From: Eleusine coracana subsp. coracana
Lineage: Eukaryota; Streptophyta; Magnoliopsida; Poales; Poaceae
Direction: 5' to 3'
DNA: 64,000 nucleotides
Assembly: GCA_032690845.1 (NCBI GenBank)
Contig: CM064429.1
Location: 19,239,013-19,303,012 of the forward strand
Positions 45,973-56,936 of this stretch are shown here, one piece after another (position 1 is the first letter of the stretch; the number at the start of each line of letters is the position of its first letter). The translations under genes were made by a program, and so were the position numbers. The notes beneath the pieces were generated by a model. It saw nothing but the letters and a program-made list of their open reading frames with translations. It searched no databases and was not told the origin of the DNA.

Positions 45973-47457
45973 TCATTGGGACGTGGCGTCCTCCACGCGC
46001 TCGATGTAGTGCATGTTGTTGTCGAGGTACCCCTGCATGGGCACGAAAAAGTCTGCACCGGGCACAGGAGGCACCACTAGTACATGCCCTTGGTACCTGT
46101 AGTCGGTACTCGCGTTGAAGTAGGGTGCGCCGACCGGCGCAGAGGGCTGTGAACCGCCCGCTGCGTCGCTCCACCCTGACTGGTACTGCTGAGGCTCCTG
46201 GCGTGACCCCCAGGAGTCCCACTCGCTGCCGGCTGCTGTAGATGTGTTCGGCTGTTGAACCCACCCACGGCGGTCCTTGAGAACTCGGGCCCCCTCCAGG
46301 AGACCTTCCTTAAGCCAATTTCCTCCCTCCAGCTTGCGAGGGAGGAAAACTCCTAGCTCCGCACGCGGGAGCTTTACGTTGGTGCCGCCAACATGGAAGT
46401 CGGCGCAAACACTTCCCGTGACAATATTGCCACGAGTCATATTCTCGCCGATCTCCGTCGCGCACTCCCACTTGTCATTGCGGCCTCCCGGTCCATCGCC
46501 GTCGCAGACGAGGGCTGCTAGGCGTTGAAGATAGGCCCCGAAGGCCAACTTCTTGCTTGCCTTGCCCCTCTTGTCGAGCCAACCCCGTACCATCACCGAC
46601 ATGGGGTTGCAATGAGACGGACTCACGATGGCGTTGTAGAGCCACAGCAAGTCCGCATCGGTGACGTTGCTGGAGTTGACCTTGTCGCCTATGCGCACCG
46701 CCAACCACCGATGGAAGACTTGAATGGTCGGGTTGCGGATGTTGCCGCGCTTCATCTCTTTTACAAACGAGAGCCGCCTCCAAGAGGAGTCCAACTCCTC
46801 ATGTCTCAAGATGCCGGCAATGTCGGCATTGTCGTCGAAGCCGAAGGCTTGAGCCGCCGCCTCCATGGTCACCATGTGGCTGATGTCACAGACGCGGAAG
46901 TTGACGGCCTCGCTGCCCTCTTTGACGGTGCCAAGCCTCATCGTAGAGGCAACATCGGTAACGACGTCAAGGTTGTAGTCCATGGGAAGAAAGTGGAAGT
47001 CCACCCAACCGAGATTGTGGAGCATCCTCCTTATGTCCTCCCAGAGGCCGATCGAGGTGAGGAAGGTCTCGTCCAAGTCGAAGTTGGGGAGGAACCTTCC
47101 CCTCACCGTGAGGTAGTGCCGCTGTTCCTCCGCGCTCAGGAGGGTGAAGCCCTCCTCCACCGTGCGCGGTATGAATGTCGGCGGTGGTGGTGATGTGGGA
47201 ACCCCATGGCTTGCCACCGTTTGGCTCCTCGTAGCACGTCCCGTTAGAAGGGACGCGCCGGAGACGGAGTGGCGGGCGTGGATCTCGTATGTCGCCGTCG
47301 TCGAGCCGGTGCATGCACCTCCCACCGACATGTCATCGCGAGCGTCGGAGCCACCCCTCGCCAAGGAGTCATCGCTCGACTCGCCGCTGCCGCCGGAACT
47401 ACTTCCCCGGCGCAACCTCTTTCCCAACTTGCCGACGGAGGAGCGGAGACGATCCAT
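45973..47457 (-). CDS. T3 ORF3, third ORF of unknown function
   Basis: Open frame of 494 codons from the ATG at 47457 (MDRLRSSVGKLGKRLRRGSS); an in-frame ATG at 47694 would add 79 residues but lies upstream of a TATA box, so it is less likely. A basic, serine-rich N-terminus is followed by a folded region from about residue 110: FLPNFDLDETFLTSIGLWED, then NLGWVDFHFLP, VNFRVCDISHMVTMEAAAQA, FHRWLAVRIGDK and SHCNPMSVMVRGWL. It ends in a glutamine/tyrosine-rich tail. There is no signal peptide or membrane helix typical of envelope proteins. It is similar in layout to T2 ORF3, sharing a GWxDF(H/Y) region. This class is usually listed as a plant retrotransposon protein of unknown role. Confidence 0.8.
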   Translation of the reverse strand: MDRLRSSVGKLGKRLRRGSSSGGSGESSDDSLARGGSDARDDMSVGGACTGSTTATYEIHARHSVSGASLLTGRATRSQTVASHGVPTSPPPPTFIPRTVEEGFTLLSAEEQRHYLTVRGRFLPNFDLDETFLTSIGLWEDIRRMLHNLGWVDFHFLPMDYNLDVVTDVASTMRLGTVKEGSEAVNFRVCDISHMVTMEAAAQAFGFDDNADIAGILRHEELDSSWRRLSFVKEMKRGNIRNPTIQVFHRWLAVRIGDKVNSSNVTDADLLWLYNAIVSPSHCNPMSVMVRGWLDKRGKASKKLAFGAYLQRLAALVCDGDGPGGRNDKWECATEIGENMTRGNIVTGSVCADFHVGGTNVKLPRAELGVFLPRKLEGGNWLKEGLLEGARVLKDRRGWVQQPNTSTAAGSEWDSWGSRQEPQQYQSGWSDAAGGSQPSAPVGAPYFNASTDYRYQGHVLVVPPVPGADFFVPMQGYLDNNMHYIERVEDATSQ

Positions 47458-47550
47458 CTGTGAAAATTGCGGAACGTGTGCGAGATCGTGGGTAGTGGGG
47501 AAGGTGGAGAGATTACCGGAATGGTGTGCCGAACTGGGGGCGCCTGGCCT

Positions 47551-47561
47551 CCCTTTTATAG
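47551..47561 (-). promoter_or_regulatory. TATA box of a probable internal promoter for T3 ORF3
   Basis: Minus-strand CTATAAAAGGG lies about 95 bp upstream of the ORF3 ATG at 47457, with a C-rich leader between and no ATG. This is a strong TATA match at ideal spacing for a 60-70 nt 5' UTR. Confidence 0.6.
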
Positions 47562-47699
47562 TGCGGGAAACTTCCAGGAGAAGGAACCGCCATAAAATTT
47601 CAAAATTTGAGAGCGCGCTGATCGACACGGCAGTGCGCCGATCGGCACAATTCAAATTTTGAATGCTCTGACTACTCTGGTGTTTGATTCCCATCCTTT

Positions 47700-48742
47700 A
47701 TGTCGCTTCCTGGTACATCATGTTGGTTGGCAGGGGAACAGCACGGAATCCCGATGTCTTGTTGACTGCGCCAATCGGCGCGGGCCCACGCCGATCGGCG
47801 CGCCATCTCTTTTTCAGCTTTTGGTCAATTCCGTATCTCCTCTGCACTGCACACCTGCATAATAATCATACCTGTTCCTCAAAATCAATGCCTGTCGCCT
47901 TTGTTGCCTATTTGGGAACCGCGTGGGTAACTGCGCCGATCGGCGCAGTAGGGCGTCGAACGGCGCAAGTCCCTTGCACCTCGTCTTTTGGTCCGGCGCT
48001 GATCCTGATGCCTCGTGTTCATCTGTTTCACCTAATTTTCCACTTCTCTCAATGTTCCTGTAGTATTGGCATACGTAGCGGGGCTCATCTGGTGACCGCG
48101 CTGATCGGTGCTGACTCGCGCCGATCGGCACGACATCCATTTTTGCTCCTGGCCCCTCGCTTCTTCGCTAGATGTTGCTCTTCATCTTTTCCTGCGTCAT
48201 TTAGCAACCATTTTACATACAAAAAATTAATTCAAAAATCTTTTTGATTACCTTGAAAATGACTCCGTCTTTGAAAATTACTGTGCTGGTTGATTTTTAG
48301 CACCCCTTCAATTCTGGACGTCGTCAGCCTTCTGTCCTGACCTGGGCAATAATGCGCCGACCGGCGTAGAAGTGCGCTGATCAGCGCAAGCTCTGTTCCT
48401 TCCTGTTTTTGGTCTTTTTTTTTATATTCCTGCATTGTTAGTCTACAGTATGTATATACACAGTGTTGCACGAATAAACAGACAATGCAAGAACACACAA
48501 GAATTAAGCACACACTTTTCTATTTTTTTTATTCGGGAGATTGTTTTTATAACAAGCAAGCAAATTAAAAACACCGTGTTGCCCTCCCACAAGCACTAAA
48601 CAACTTCTAAATCCCCTGATCATTGGGTTGCCTCCCAAGAGCACTCTAGTTATTTAGAGATCAAAGAGCTTGACCTCCCCGCAAACAATCAGTCCTTAGT
48701 GTCGCGGTGCGGGGTGTGAGGCCACGACACTACAAGGTTCTC
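47700..48742 (-). other. T3 spacer between protease and ORF3, rich in dyad motifs
   Basis: Non-coding, with four pairs of GCGCCGATCGGCGC-like motifs at 47769/47790, 47933/47953, 48098/48118 and 48354/48374. Near 48630 the complement of a CTCTTGGGAGGCAACCC block, characteristic of this element group, marks the 3' edge of the gag-pro unit. Confidence 0.75.
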
Positions 48743-49744
48743 TTATCTCCATGTTTCATATAGCTTGGACGACCTATCCATACATCCCCTCCAATTACTT
48801 TTGATGCCACGTTGCCACGATGTCTTGTATCTCTTCACTTCATCAATAGCACGACACTCTTCTCCCTTTGGGCGAAACTTGAAAGAGTAGGGAGTCCCAC
48901 TTATATCAAAGCTTATCTCACCACTCCCAACATCAATACTAGCCTTTGCTGTCCTCAAGAAGGGTCTGCCTAAGATCAACGGGGTCCTCGTCCTCTTATC
49001 CATATCAAGCACAATAAAATCAATAGGGATGATGTGATCTCCAATTTGAACAGGCACATCCTCAGTAATTCCATCAGGGAAGCGTACCGATTGATCGGCT
49101 AACTCCAAACACATACCCGTAGGCTCTAATTCAGGCAAATTGAGATTTGTGAATATATGATGGGGCATAACACTTACGCTTGCTCCAAGATCGCACAAGC
49201 ATCTATTAAATATCCTTGTTCCAATCATGCATTTGATGCTTGGTGATCCAGGGTCGGGTTTCTTCTCCAGTGCAACATCATTGATTGCCGCCGTTAGCTC
49301 CTTAGTGACCTTCACAACCTCCTCAGAAACTAGAGACTTCTTGTTTTGCATCATGTCCTTAATGTACTTGGCATAGGTGGGAACTTGGATAGCGTCAACA
49401 AAAGGGACATTGATGTAAAGCTTCTTCATAATATCGACGAACCTTGCAAATTGCTCGTCGTGTTGCCGCGCTCTTTCTGTCTTCATCAGTAGTTGAGTAT
49501 CCAGGAACGTGGCAGGGCCATGCTCTTCTGTCTCCATGCCCATTTTCAGACCAGAGGGGTCGTCATCCTCCTTGCGTCGATCGGCGCTTTCAGGGAGCCG
49601 ATCGGCGCTGACAGGGTCGTCGCGCCGATCGGTGCCGGGTGTGCACCGATCGGCGTGGGGCTTCCTTGCTCCCACAGAGTGCTCTGGATCTTCTGTTTGT
49701 TTTCCGGACCGTGTAGCTATTGCCTTCAACTGCTCTGTAGACAT
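48743..49744 (-). CDS. T3 aspartic protease domain (retropepsin-like)
   Basis: Open frame of 333 codons in the same frame as the end of Gag, separated from it only by a stop at 49793-49795. A low-complexity N-terminus is followed by RARQHDEQFARFVDIMKKLY and the linker IPTYAKY-like region. The protease has the active-site motif CDLGASVSVMP and the second hairpin LILGRPFLRTAKASID. A DLGAS in place of DTGAS is usual for Athila-type proteases. It ends at a stop soon after SFKFRPKGEECR with no reverse transcriptase following. Four dyad motifs fall inside the first 60 codons and are translated as ADR-containing repeats. It would process Gag. Confidence 0.85.
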   Translation of the reverse strand: MSTEQLKAIATRSGKQTEDPEHSVGARKPHADRCTPGTDRRDDPVSADRLPESADRRKEDDDPSGLKMGMETEEHGPATFLDTQLLMKTERARQHDEQFARFVDIMKKLYINVPFVDAIQVPTYAKYIKDMMQNKKSLVSEEVVKVTKELTAAINDVALEKKPDPGSPSIKCMIGTRIFNRCLCDLGASVSVMPHHIFTNLNLPELEPTGMCLELADQSVRFPDGITEDVPVQIGDHIIPIDFIVLDMDKRTRTPLILGRPFLRTAKASIDVGSGEISFDISGTPYSFKFRPKGEECRAIDEVKRYKTSWQRGIKSNWRGCMDRSSKLYETWR

Positions 49745-49792
49745 CGTATTGCCAGGAATAGCCCCCTTGTTGCCTTGGATGGGTTGCGATAG

Positions 49793-51123
49793 CTATCCCA
49801 TCTGTTGCTCCATAATCTTGGTATGCTTCAAAATCTGCTCATTGGAGCTCCTAATTTCTATCACCTTGTCATTAATTCCCTCAAGGACACGGTCAACCTC
49901 CTTGAATTTAGCTTGATTGTCCTTGTTGATCTTCTCTTGAGCTTGGAAGAACTCATGACATTGGAGACGAAGTGGGATAGAATTTTGCATGGACGAACTA
50001 GGAGAGAAAGAACTCCTTTGTTGCTGATATTGGGGCTTCCATCCACTATTCTTCATATATTCTAGCATCTTCATCTCTTCAGGGCAATCTTTCTGCACAT
50101 GACCAAATTCTTCACACTCACTACATGTGGAGTGTGATTCCGCCAACTTGAGTGTCTCTTCCTTAGGGATATGAAGATTATTATCCAACCTCCTTTGAAT
50201 AGCATCGAGGCGATCTATAATCAAGTCTTCGTGAGTCTTCTCAATCACACTCTTCACTACTCCTTTTGAAGGTTGCAAATTCCTTGAGCTTCTCTCACCA
50301 TCCCACGATTGATTTTCAACCAGCAACTTGATCAAATTCTTAGCATCGGTGGGTGTTTTTGACATGAATGATCCTGCAGCTAAGGCGTCCAAATGATGAC
50401 GTGATAGAAGATTCAATCCTATGTAGAACTTCTCAACAACTTCTCCAACCGTCAGACCATGATGAGGGCATGCATCCATATATTCATTGTATCTTTCCTA
50501 TGCTTCTCCAATGCTCTCATCATTATTCTATGTAAATCCAAGAATCTTATTTTTCAAAGCTTGAGTCTTACCAGGAGGGAAGTATTTGGCCAAGAATTCA
50601 GCTGCTAACGTGTTCCACACCATTTTTACTGTGTTTTCCAATCCATTTACCATTGCTTGGGGCATCCAACTAGAGAGAAGGGGAACAGCCGCACACGTGC
50701 TTGATCTCCTGTTAATCCCGCTATCTTGAATGTACTGCAAACCTCAAGGAAGTGTTGCAAGTGATGATTGGGATCTTCCGAACCTGTGAACGGTTGTTGC
50801 GCCACTATTCCAACATATCTCTCCAATTGATATGAAAGTTGATCTTGAGCTTCTTGGAAATCTGTCTTGATAATACTAGTCAATTGTGGCTTGAGACGAT
50901 TAACCATAGGTACCTCTGCCATCTCCTCTTCTTCTTGCTTTTGAACTGGGTCTTCTACTGTGAATAGTACTCGAGGTGTTGCGCGGACTGCTTCTCCAGC
51001 TAAATCTCCAAGTGACTTGCTTCTCTTCTCCGCTGTTCTCTTCTTGTGAAAGAGTCTTTCTGGATCATCGGCGTAATTAGAGGGTTTGTTTGACTTAGGA
51101 CCGTCCATACCTGTTAGTTTCAC
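49793..51123 (-). pseudogene. T3 Gag, with one frameshift and stops
   Basis: It starts MKLTGMDGPKSNKPSNYADD at 51123. The core domain includes QQPFTGSEDPNHHLQHFLEV and FPFSLVGCPKQW; a frameshift near 50700 moves the reading to WNTLAAEFLAKYFPPGKT. Stops at about 50528 and 50500 follow, then an intact 228-codon part (50479-49793) with HHLDALAAGSFMSKTP and a complete zinc knuckle CSECEEFGHVQKDC. It is in frame with the protease across a stop. The core of Gag is therefore broken although protease and ORF3 are open. Confidence 0.9.
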
Positions 51124-51209
51124 TTAACAAAATATATGTACTAGAGAGACAAGTAAAGCACAATGACTAAACACTAATACATCAAACAATGTTTAAAAAC
51201 CTGCTATGG

Positions 51210-51227
51210 TCCCCGGCAACGGCGCCA
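51210..51227 (-). other. T3 primer-binding site, exact tRNA-Asp complement
   Basis: The plus strand TCCCCGGCAACGGCGCCA is the 3' end of plant tRNA-Asp with its CCA. It is placed 13 bases from the 5' LTR. Confidence 0.9.
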
Positions 51228-51240
51228 GAAAAGTTATGCT

Positions 51241-52708
51241 TGTTGGTCGTACCTACGCACCCACTTATATACCGCAAGAGGACGGTGTACGATTGTAGCA
51301 CTTTTCCCTTGAATTGAGTATTCCAAGTTTTATCGAATCCACTGGGACCTTAGGGATAATTAAACAAAGTTAACAGTAAAAGATCTAGTCAAGGCTACTG
51401 TCGAAATCAGGTTGCATGAGGGGGAGACTGGCCAGCGCAAAGGTGCGCCAGACAGTAAATCTGTCATTGCGCCGATCGGCGTAGGAGTTGAGCCGATCGA
51501 CGCACTGGTGAATCTAAGCCAAAGTGCGCCAGACCTTGTAAGCCTATGCTGTTAAGTGAGTAACCAGATATCTACTAGTGAGATCGTAACCAGAAAGTCT
51601 AATTAAATAGCATCATAATGGGTAATTACATAGATCAATGAAAACCTATAATGAATAAGACCACCCTGCTTTCCGAGCGGCTCCCGATTTATCGCTGTCG
51701 AGAGGAAACCCTTAATCGCGCGAGTATCTTACCCTACTCAACTATCCAATAGTGCTGCGCAGGCTTAGTGATGTCACCGCTAAACCACACTACTAGCATC
51801 ATCAAGCAACCATAATCAATACAATGTCCGAATACTATCCTAATCACCACGATCAAGATAATATCTACTTACTTAGCCTAGAACTAAGCAATTGGAATAA
51901 GCACATGCATGATTATAGAATCAAGATAGACAAATCACCAAAACCATCCTCAACATATTCAATCATCCTTGACATACATAGAGTAAGATTCATCCCCGTC
52001 GAGATGGCCTACCTTGACGGATCAACTCTTAACACCAATGGTTCTTGAAACTCAACTAGAGATCTATTCTAACGGGGCAAGCCCCAGTGGCTCTAACTCA
52101 CGGATCTGGTGTCCCTCTGTCACCTCCTCTCTCTGCGGCGAGGGTTTACAAGTATTTATAGGGGTTCTACTCGGAAAGGACTCGGTTTCTAGCAAATAAG
52201 GCGGTTGCACCGATTGGCGCAGCATTGCGCCGATCGGCGCAAGCCGTGTCTTCTCTGGTTTCTTCTCCGAGTCCGTTCCTCAGTCTTCCACAGCTGCCAT
52301 GTGGGCCTTTTTCTTCGAGATAAAGTCTTGTTCTGCACGTTGAGATCTTGAAGTTCCATAAATCTTCTAGACAAATATCTTCAAGTGTCTTGCGCAAATA
52401 AACTTCCATAAACATGTGGAATGGGCCTCGGTCACTTCTGTGGGCCAAAACACTCTTGCGCCGATCGGCTCATGGACTGCGCAGATCGGCGCACTGGGCT
52501 TCTTTAGTGCTTTTCGTCGGTTCTGGACTGCTGTCCTCTCCATCATCACTTTAATCACCAATTTTACTTGTTTCTGCAATAAAGCTCCAAAACAACGCAT
52601 ATACAAATATATAGACAATATCACAGGTAAATGGCCTAAATTAGTGTCAATTATGCTCTAATTGGGGTAATATTCACATATAAAAGGGGCACTTGGGAAG
52701 TGCCAACA
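51241..52708 (-). repeat. T3 5' LTR, full length (1468 bp)
   Basis: Begins TGTTGGCACTTCCC on the minus strand (52708) and ends at 51241 next to the PBS. Minus-strand CCTATAAATACTTGT (about 52150-52165) is the probable TATA box. Dyad motif pairs at 51470/51492, 52209/52227 and 52458/52480. Confidence 0.92.
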
Positions 52709-53123
52709 GTATCCAGTTGAGCCCAATTAGGGGTGCGTCCAGAGGGTCTTGCACGACCCTAGGGTCTTCATAAACAGCCGCCACCGCTCCATTAGGGTTC
52801 GGCTTTTTCTTAGATCAATTCTGTTCATAAATAGTGTCACCGTTCATCGGTTTGTGAGACCCCAACTTCGTGAGTCTAATCATTCATCTGCAATTGTGTT
52901 GCATTCTTCTTTGTTCTTGCCTGTGTTCTTGATTCACAGGCAGGGATTAGCCTTCACGGTGTGGTAAATCGTTCTTGGATGGTTGATAATCAGAGGAGAG
53001 GTTGTGTTGTGAGTGCGAGGTTCTGAACGTGTTGTTTAGAAGCCGGATCGATTTGTGTTTCCCCTCCACCAAAATCAAGTTTACTAGAACCTTTCGGAAG
53101 ATCGGGAACCCTTGTCCACATCA

Positions 53124-54228
53124 AGTAGTAATCAAAGCTTCATGTGCACCGTTAGGTTCCCACTAGCCTTAGTTAATTTTGTTTGTGTGTTCATCCTAGT
53201 TCTTGTTTAGTTGCTGGTTTAGTTTGTGTTTTTGTCATCAGTAGTGTTTCCCTTGCAACCCTAGCCGCCATTCCCTCCACCACCCTTTGTTTTGTTCGAC
53301 TTTGTGTGCTAGGGTTGATTGATCGACACGACCACCTTAATCCCACCCTAAACCCACCCTACACCCACCCTCAACACCTCGGACCAACCCCAAAATTTCC
53401 ACTTGCATCCATCCCGACAAAAAAATACCTACACGATTCCAAACTCGACCCCAAACCCGACTCGGGTTTCTCTCAAACCCGAACTCGGGTTTCCTCAAAA
53501 CCGATTTTGAGGTACCTTGAGTAAAACAGACATATCTTTTCGCTCAGATGTCTGTTTTGGCTGAAATTTTTATGGGAGCTTCATGACTCAATTTGGGATT
53601 CTCAAAAAAATTAAAAAAATCAGGACGACAAAGAAAAAATTCTTTCAAGTTGAAACCTAACTTTTGCTGGAACTTGTAGAATTTCTGTAGGCCACATCCG
53701 TCCTCTGTTTGAGCAGAAATTTTCTGTGGGTTCTCTCTCATTGCCACTGAGTTGGAGAAAAATATCAAAAAAAAAAGAAATTTCTAATTTCTACTAGTGC
53801 TACATCTAGCCCCCTAGAATTTGGAGGTTTGGCTGTTCTATACTTAGGCCCCTGATATGCTCTATTCTCCTTTCACACTTGTTTCTGCCATTGCTACCAC
53901 TACTGTTCTAGGGCACAGTTTGACCAGCAACTAAGAACAAGTTACTTAAGGCACTTATTCAACTTTACTCGTTGTTTTTGATTTGTGTGCCACTCACATA
54001 TATATTTGGCCTTCCTAGCTCTACATATTTCTTCTGGACAGCACAGGTTATTTTGTGACCCTTGCAATCATGGAGCACACCTCCCTGGTATCCTTTGTTT
54101 TGCTTTTTAGAGCTTTGTAAGAGCTTTGTAAGGACCTTCCTCTTGCTGTGTTGAGAGGCACCACAACTTAGTAGTTTTGAAGGGATGACCTTCACTGTTT
54201 GTTTCATGTTTTGATGTTTGTAATGACA
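53124..54228 (+). other. Chromovirus 5' leader
   Basis: Non-coding sequence after the PBS, with C-rich, T-rich and ACCCACCCT-like stretches. No frame of interest is seen. Confidence 0.5.
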
Positions 54229-55140
54229 GGAAGCGATGGAGAGGGGACTTCACCCTCAAAATTTGATGAGTGCGTGAGCCAAGATCTGCTATAGAAGTCT
54301 TTGCAGGCGGCTCAGAGTGATTTGGCAAAGATGATCACTAGGTCCATCACTGACGCGGACAACAAGCTCCACCTTGGAGAAAGCATTGAGCGGTTGGATA
54401 AGAGGGTCTCTAAGTTAACCAATCAGGTTAGCGATTTGGAGAATGATCACAAGAGCAACGACACCATCATCAACGATATTGAGGACGACCATGACGAAGA
54501 CACGATGTATAAGGCTGATGGCACCATGGATAGGGCTGCTACAAGGACCATGAGATTATGACGTCGTTTGCACCGTAACACTTAAGGTATGGGTGGTTTC
54601 CACAACCACAACCATCGTCCACAAGGTAACAATCATGGCTATGCTCCAGATGATCCCTATGCTAAAATTAAGTTTTGAATTCCTTCGTTTTCGGGTCAAT
54701 ATGATGGTGATGCTTACCTTGATTGGGAGATGACCATAGAGCAAAACCTTAATGGCCATCTTGTTCCTGAACAACATAGAGTTAGACAAGCTACTAGTGA
54801 GTTTAAGGACTTTGCTATTGTTTGGTGGAGTGGTCTAGCTACTGAAACTAAATTTGCCTACTACTTGGGAAGATCTTAAGGTAGCAATGCGTGATCGTTT
54901 TGTTCCTCCTTCTTTTTATAAAGAGATTCATAATAAACTGCAGCGCTTAGAACAAGGAGATAAAATTGTTCAGGAGTACTTTAGTGAGCTTTAGAAGGGT
55001 TTCATTCGTTGTGCTGTAGTCAAAAAAGTCGCGCAAGCATGTTTACTTTTATTAGGTAGACCTTCGGAATTTGATAATTATGCTATACACCATGGTAAAA
55101 GTAATAAGTACACTTTTCGCATAAAGGAACTAAAAGTACT
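54229..55140 (+). pseudogene. Chromovirus Gag remnant
   Basis: A coiled-coil-like acidic segment (54301-54561: SIERLDKRVSKLTNQVSDLE) is followed, after a stop, by the Gag core: FSGQYDGDAYLDWEMTIEQN, then RQATSEFKDFAIVWW, MRDRFVPPSF and NKLQRLEQGDKIVQEYFSEL. Several in-frame stops and frameshifts are present. Zinc knuckle not recognised, probably within the deleted part. Confidence 0.8.
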
Positions 55141-55737
55141 TTGTTACCAATGACCCTTGTCGAAATTGTACAAGCTGATTTAAAAAGAGCTCCTAGTTTG
55201 AAAAATAAAGGTCCTGAAATTCAGCAACCTGTTAATTCTGATTCTACACCTAGTAATATTAATGATTCTTCAAGTTCTAAGGGTGCTGGAATTAAATTAC
55301 AAGGTCATTCATGTCTTGCTACAAAATCTGAGCTTGATGAAATTTCTACTGATGATGATATTTGCAATGATTTGATATGCAAACAAGCTTTGTTTTTGCT
55401 TGATGATATTTCTTCTAGTGCTTTGCCTCTTGCTGTCACTCATATTTTGCAGGAGTGTGAGGATGTTTTCCCAGCTAAGATACCATCGAGATTTCCACCT
55501 TTGAGAGGGATTGAGCATCTAGTTGATTTGATTCCGGGTGCTACTTTACCAAACCGTGCTGCATATAGGACCAACCCTGAGGAGACTAAGGAAATTCAAC
55601 GACAAGTCCGAGACCTTTTGAATCGTGGGTATGTTCTCCAATCACTTAGTCCTTTTGCTGTTCTAGTGCTTTTGGTACCTAATAACATTACTATTAGGTA
55701 TCGTCATCCTATTCCTAAGCTAGCCTATGCATTCTAG
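55141..55737 (+). pseudogene. Chromovirus protease-RT junction, truncated
   Basis: A 198-codon frame covers the linker and the start of the reverse transcriptase (HLVDLIPGATLPNRAAYRTN, then EIQRQVRDLLNRGYV and SPFAVLVLLVPNN). A short internal deletion falls right after the VLLVP block, and the frame ends at ITIRYRHPIPKL. The catalytic YxDD and RNase H are absent: the next recognisable domain is integrase 20 bp further on. Confidence 0.88.
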
Positions 55738-55754
55738 TTGGTTTCGTTTGTCTG

Positions 55755-56936
55755 TTGTTGCTGCAGGAGGCGCATGGAGGTGGATTGATGGGTCATTTAG
55801 GTGCTAAGAAGACAGAGGATATATTGGCCACACACTTCTTTTGGGCAAGGATGCGGAAAGATGTTGAGGGTTTTGTTGCTCGCTGCACTACATGTCAAGA
55901 AGCTAAGTCTCGCTTGAATCCACATGGTTTATACATGCCACTTCCTGTTCCTTCTATTCGTTGGGCGGATATTTCTATGGACCTTGTTTTAGGACTGCCT
56001 AGGACTAAGAGGGGGAGTGATAGCATTTTTGTTGTTGTGGATCGTTTTTCTAAGATGGCACACTTTATACCATGTCATAAGACCGATGATGCTAGTCATA
56101 TTGTTGACCTCTTTTTCAAAGAAATTGTACGTTTGCATTGTATGCCTTCTACTATTGTTTCAGATCGTGATGCAAAATTTTTGAGTCACTTTTGGCGCAC
56201 ACTCTGGAATAAGTTGGGTACCAAGTTGCTATTTTCTATAACTTGTCACCCACAAACTGATTGACAAATTGTGTTTGTAAACTACACTTTGGGCACTATG
56301 TTGAGAGCTATCTTGAAGAAAAATTTGAAGCAATGGGAAGAATGTCTGCCTCATGTTGAGTTTGGTTATAATCGGGCGACACATTCTACTACCAAGGTAA
56401 GTCCCTTCAAGGTAGTGTATGGTTTTGATCTCTGTACTCCACTTGATATACTTCTTCTACCTATTGATGAGAGAGTTCATGTTGATGCTAAGGAGCATGC
56501 TGAGTTCATTTTACAAATGCATGAGACCACTAGACTTAGCATTGAAAAGATGAATGAAAAGTGTAAAATTGCGGGTAGTAAAGGTAGAAAAAAAGTAAAG
56601 CTTGATGTTGGCGATTTCATGTGGTTACACTTGAGGAAGGATAGATTTCTAGAATTTAGAAAATCTAAATTAATGCCTAGAGCTGATGTTCCATTCAAAA
56701 TAATTGAGAATATTAATGATAATGCATACAAACTTGATTTGCCTCCTGAGTTCGCGGTTAGTCCTACTTTTAACATTGCAGATTTGAAACCATACTTGGC
56801 AGAAGAGGATGAGCTTGAGTCGAGGACGACTCCACTTCAAGAGGGGGAGGATGATGAGAATATCACTCCTATGGATACAAATGACACTTCTCCAATTCTG
56901 GACATGCAAGGTCCAATGACTAGAGCTCGTGCATGA
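55755..56936 (+). pseudogene. Chromovirus integrase, ending inside the 3' LTR
   Basis: The HHCC finger is visible (HGGGLMGHLG, then CTTCQEAKS), then core motifs DLVLGLPRTKRGSDSIFVVV and SDRDAKFLSHFW. An in-frame stop at 56262-56264 precedes the position of the third acidic residue, where IVFVNYTLG shows that Glu is lost. The second frame (56271-56936) continues with CLPHVEFGYNRATHSTTKVS, the GPF-like C-terminal module (DFMWLHLRKDRF, ISPTFNIADLKPYL-like) and ends QGPMTRARA within the LTR. Confidence 0.9.

Larger units (their letters stand above)
43909..52708 (-). mobile_element. T3: non-autonomous gypsy-like element with Gag-PR and ORF3, 8800 bp
   Basis: LTRs at 43909-44342 and 51241-52708 both run TGTTGG...CCAACA (plus view). 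The TSD GTATC is exact at 43904-43908 and 52709-52713. The PBS equals 18 bases of the plant tRNA-Asp 3' end. Gag (broken), protease (open) and ORF3 (open) follow on the minus strand. No reverse transcriptase, RNase H or integrase is recognisable, and the space between protease and ORF3 is only about 1.3 kb. Pol must therefore come from elsewhere. The order is typical of Athila/Tat-like families minus pol. Confidence 0.93.

Noticed and set aside
46525..47193. Plus-strand 222-codon frame opposite T3 ORF3
   Set aside because: It is the antisense shadow of a GC-rich coding region; the minus frame has domain-like content and a promoter, this one has neither.
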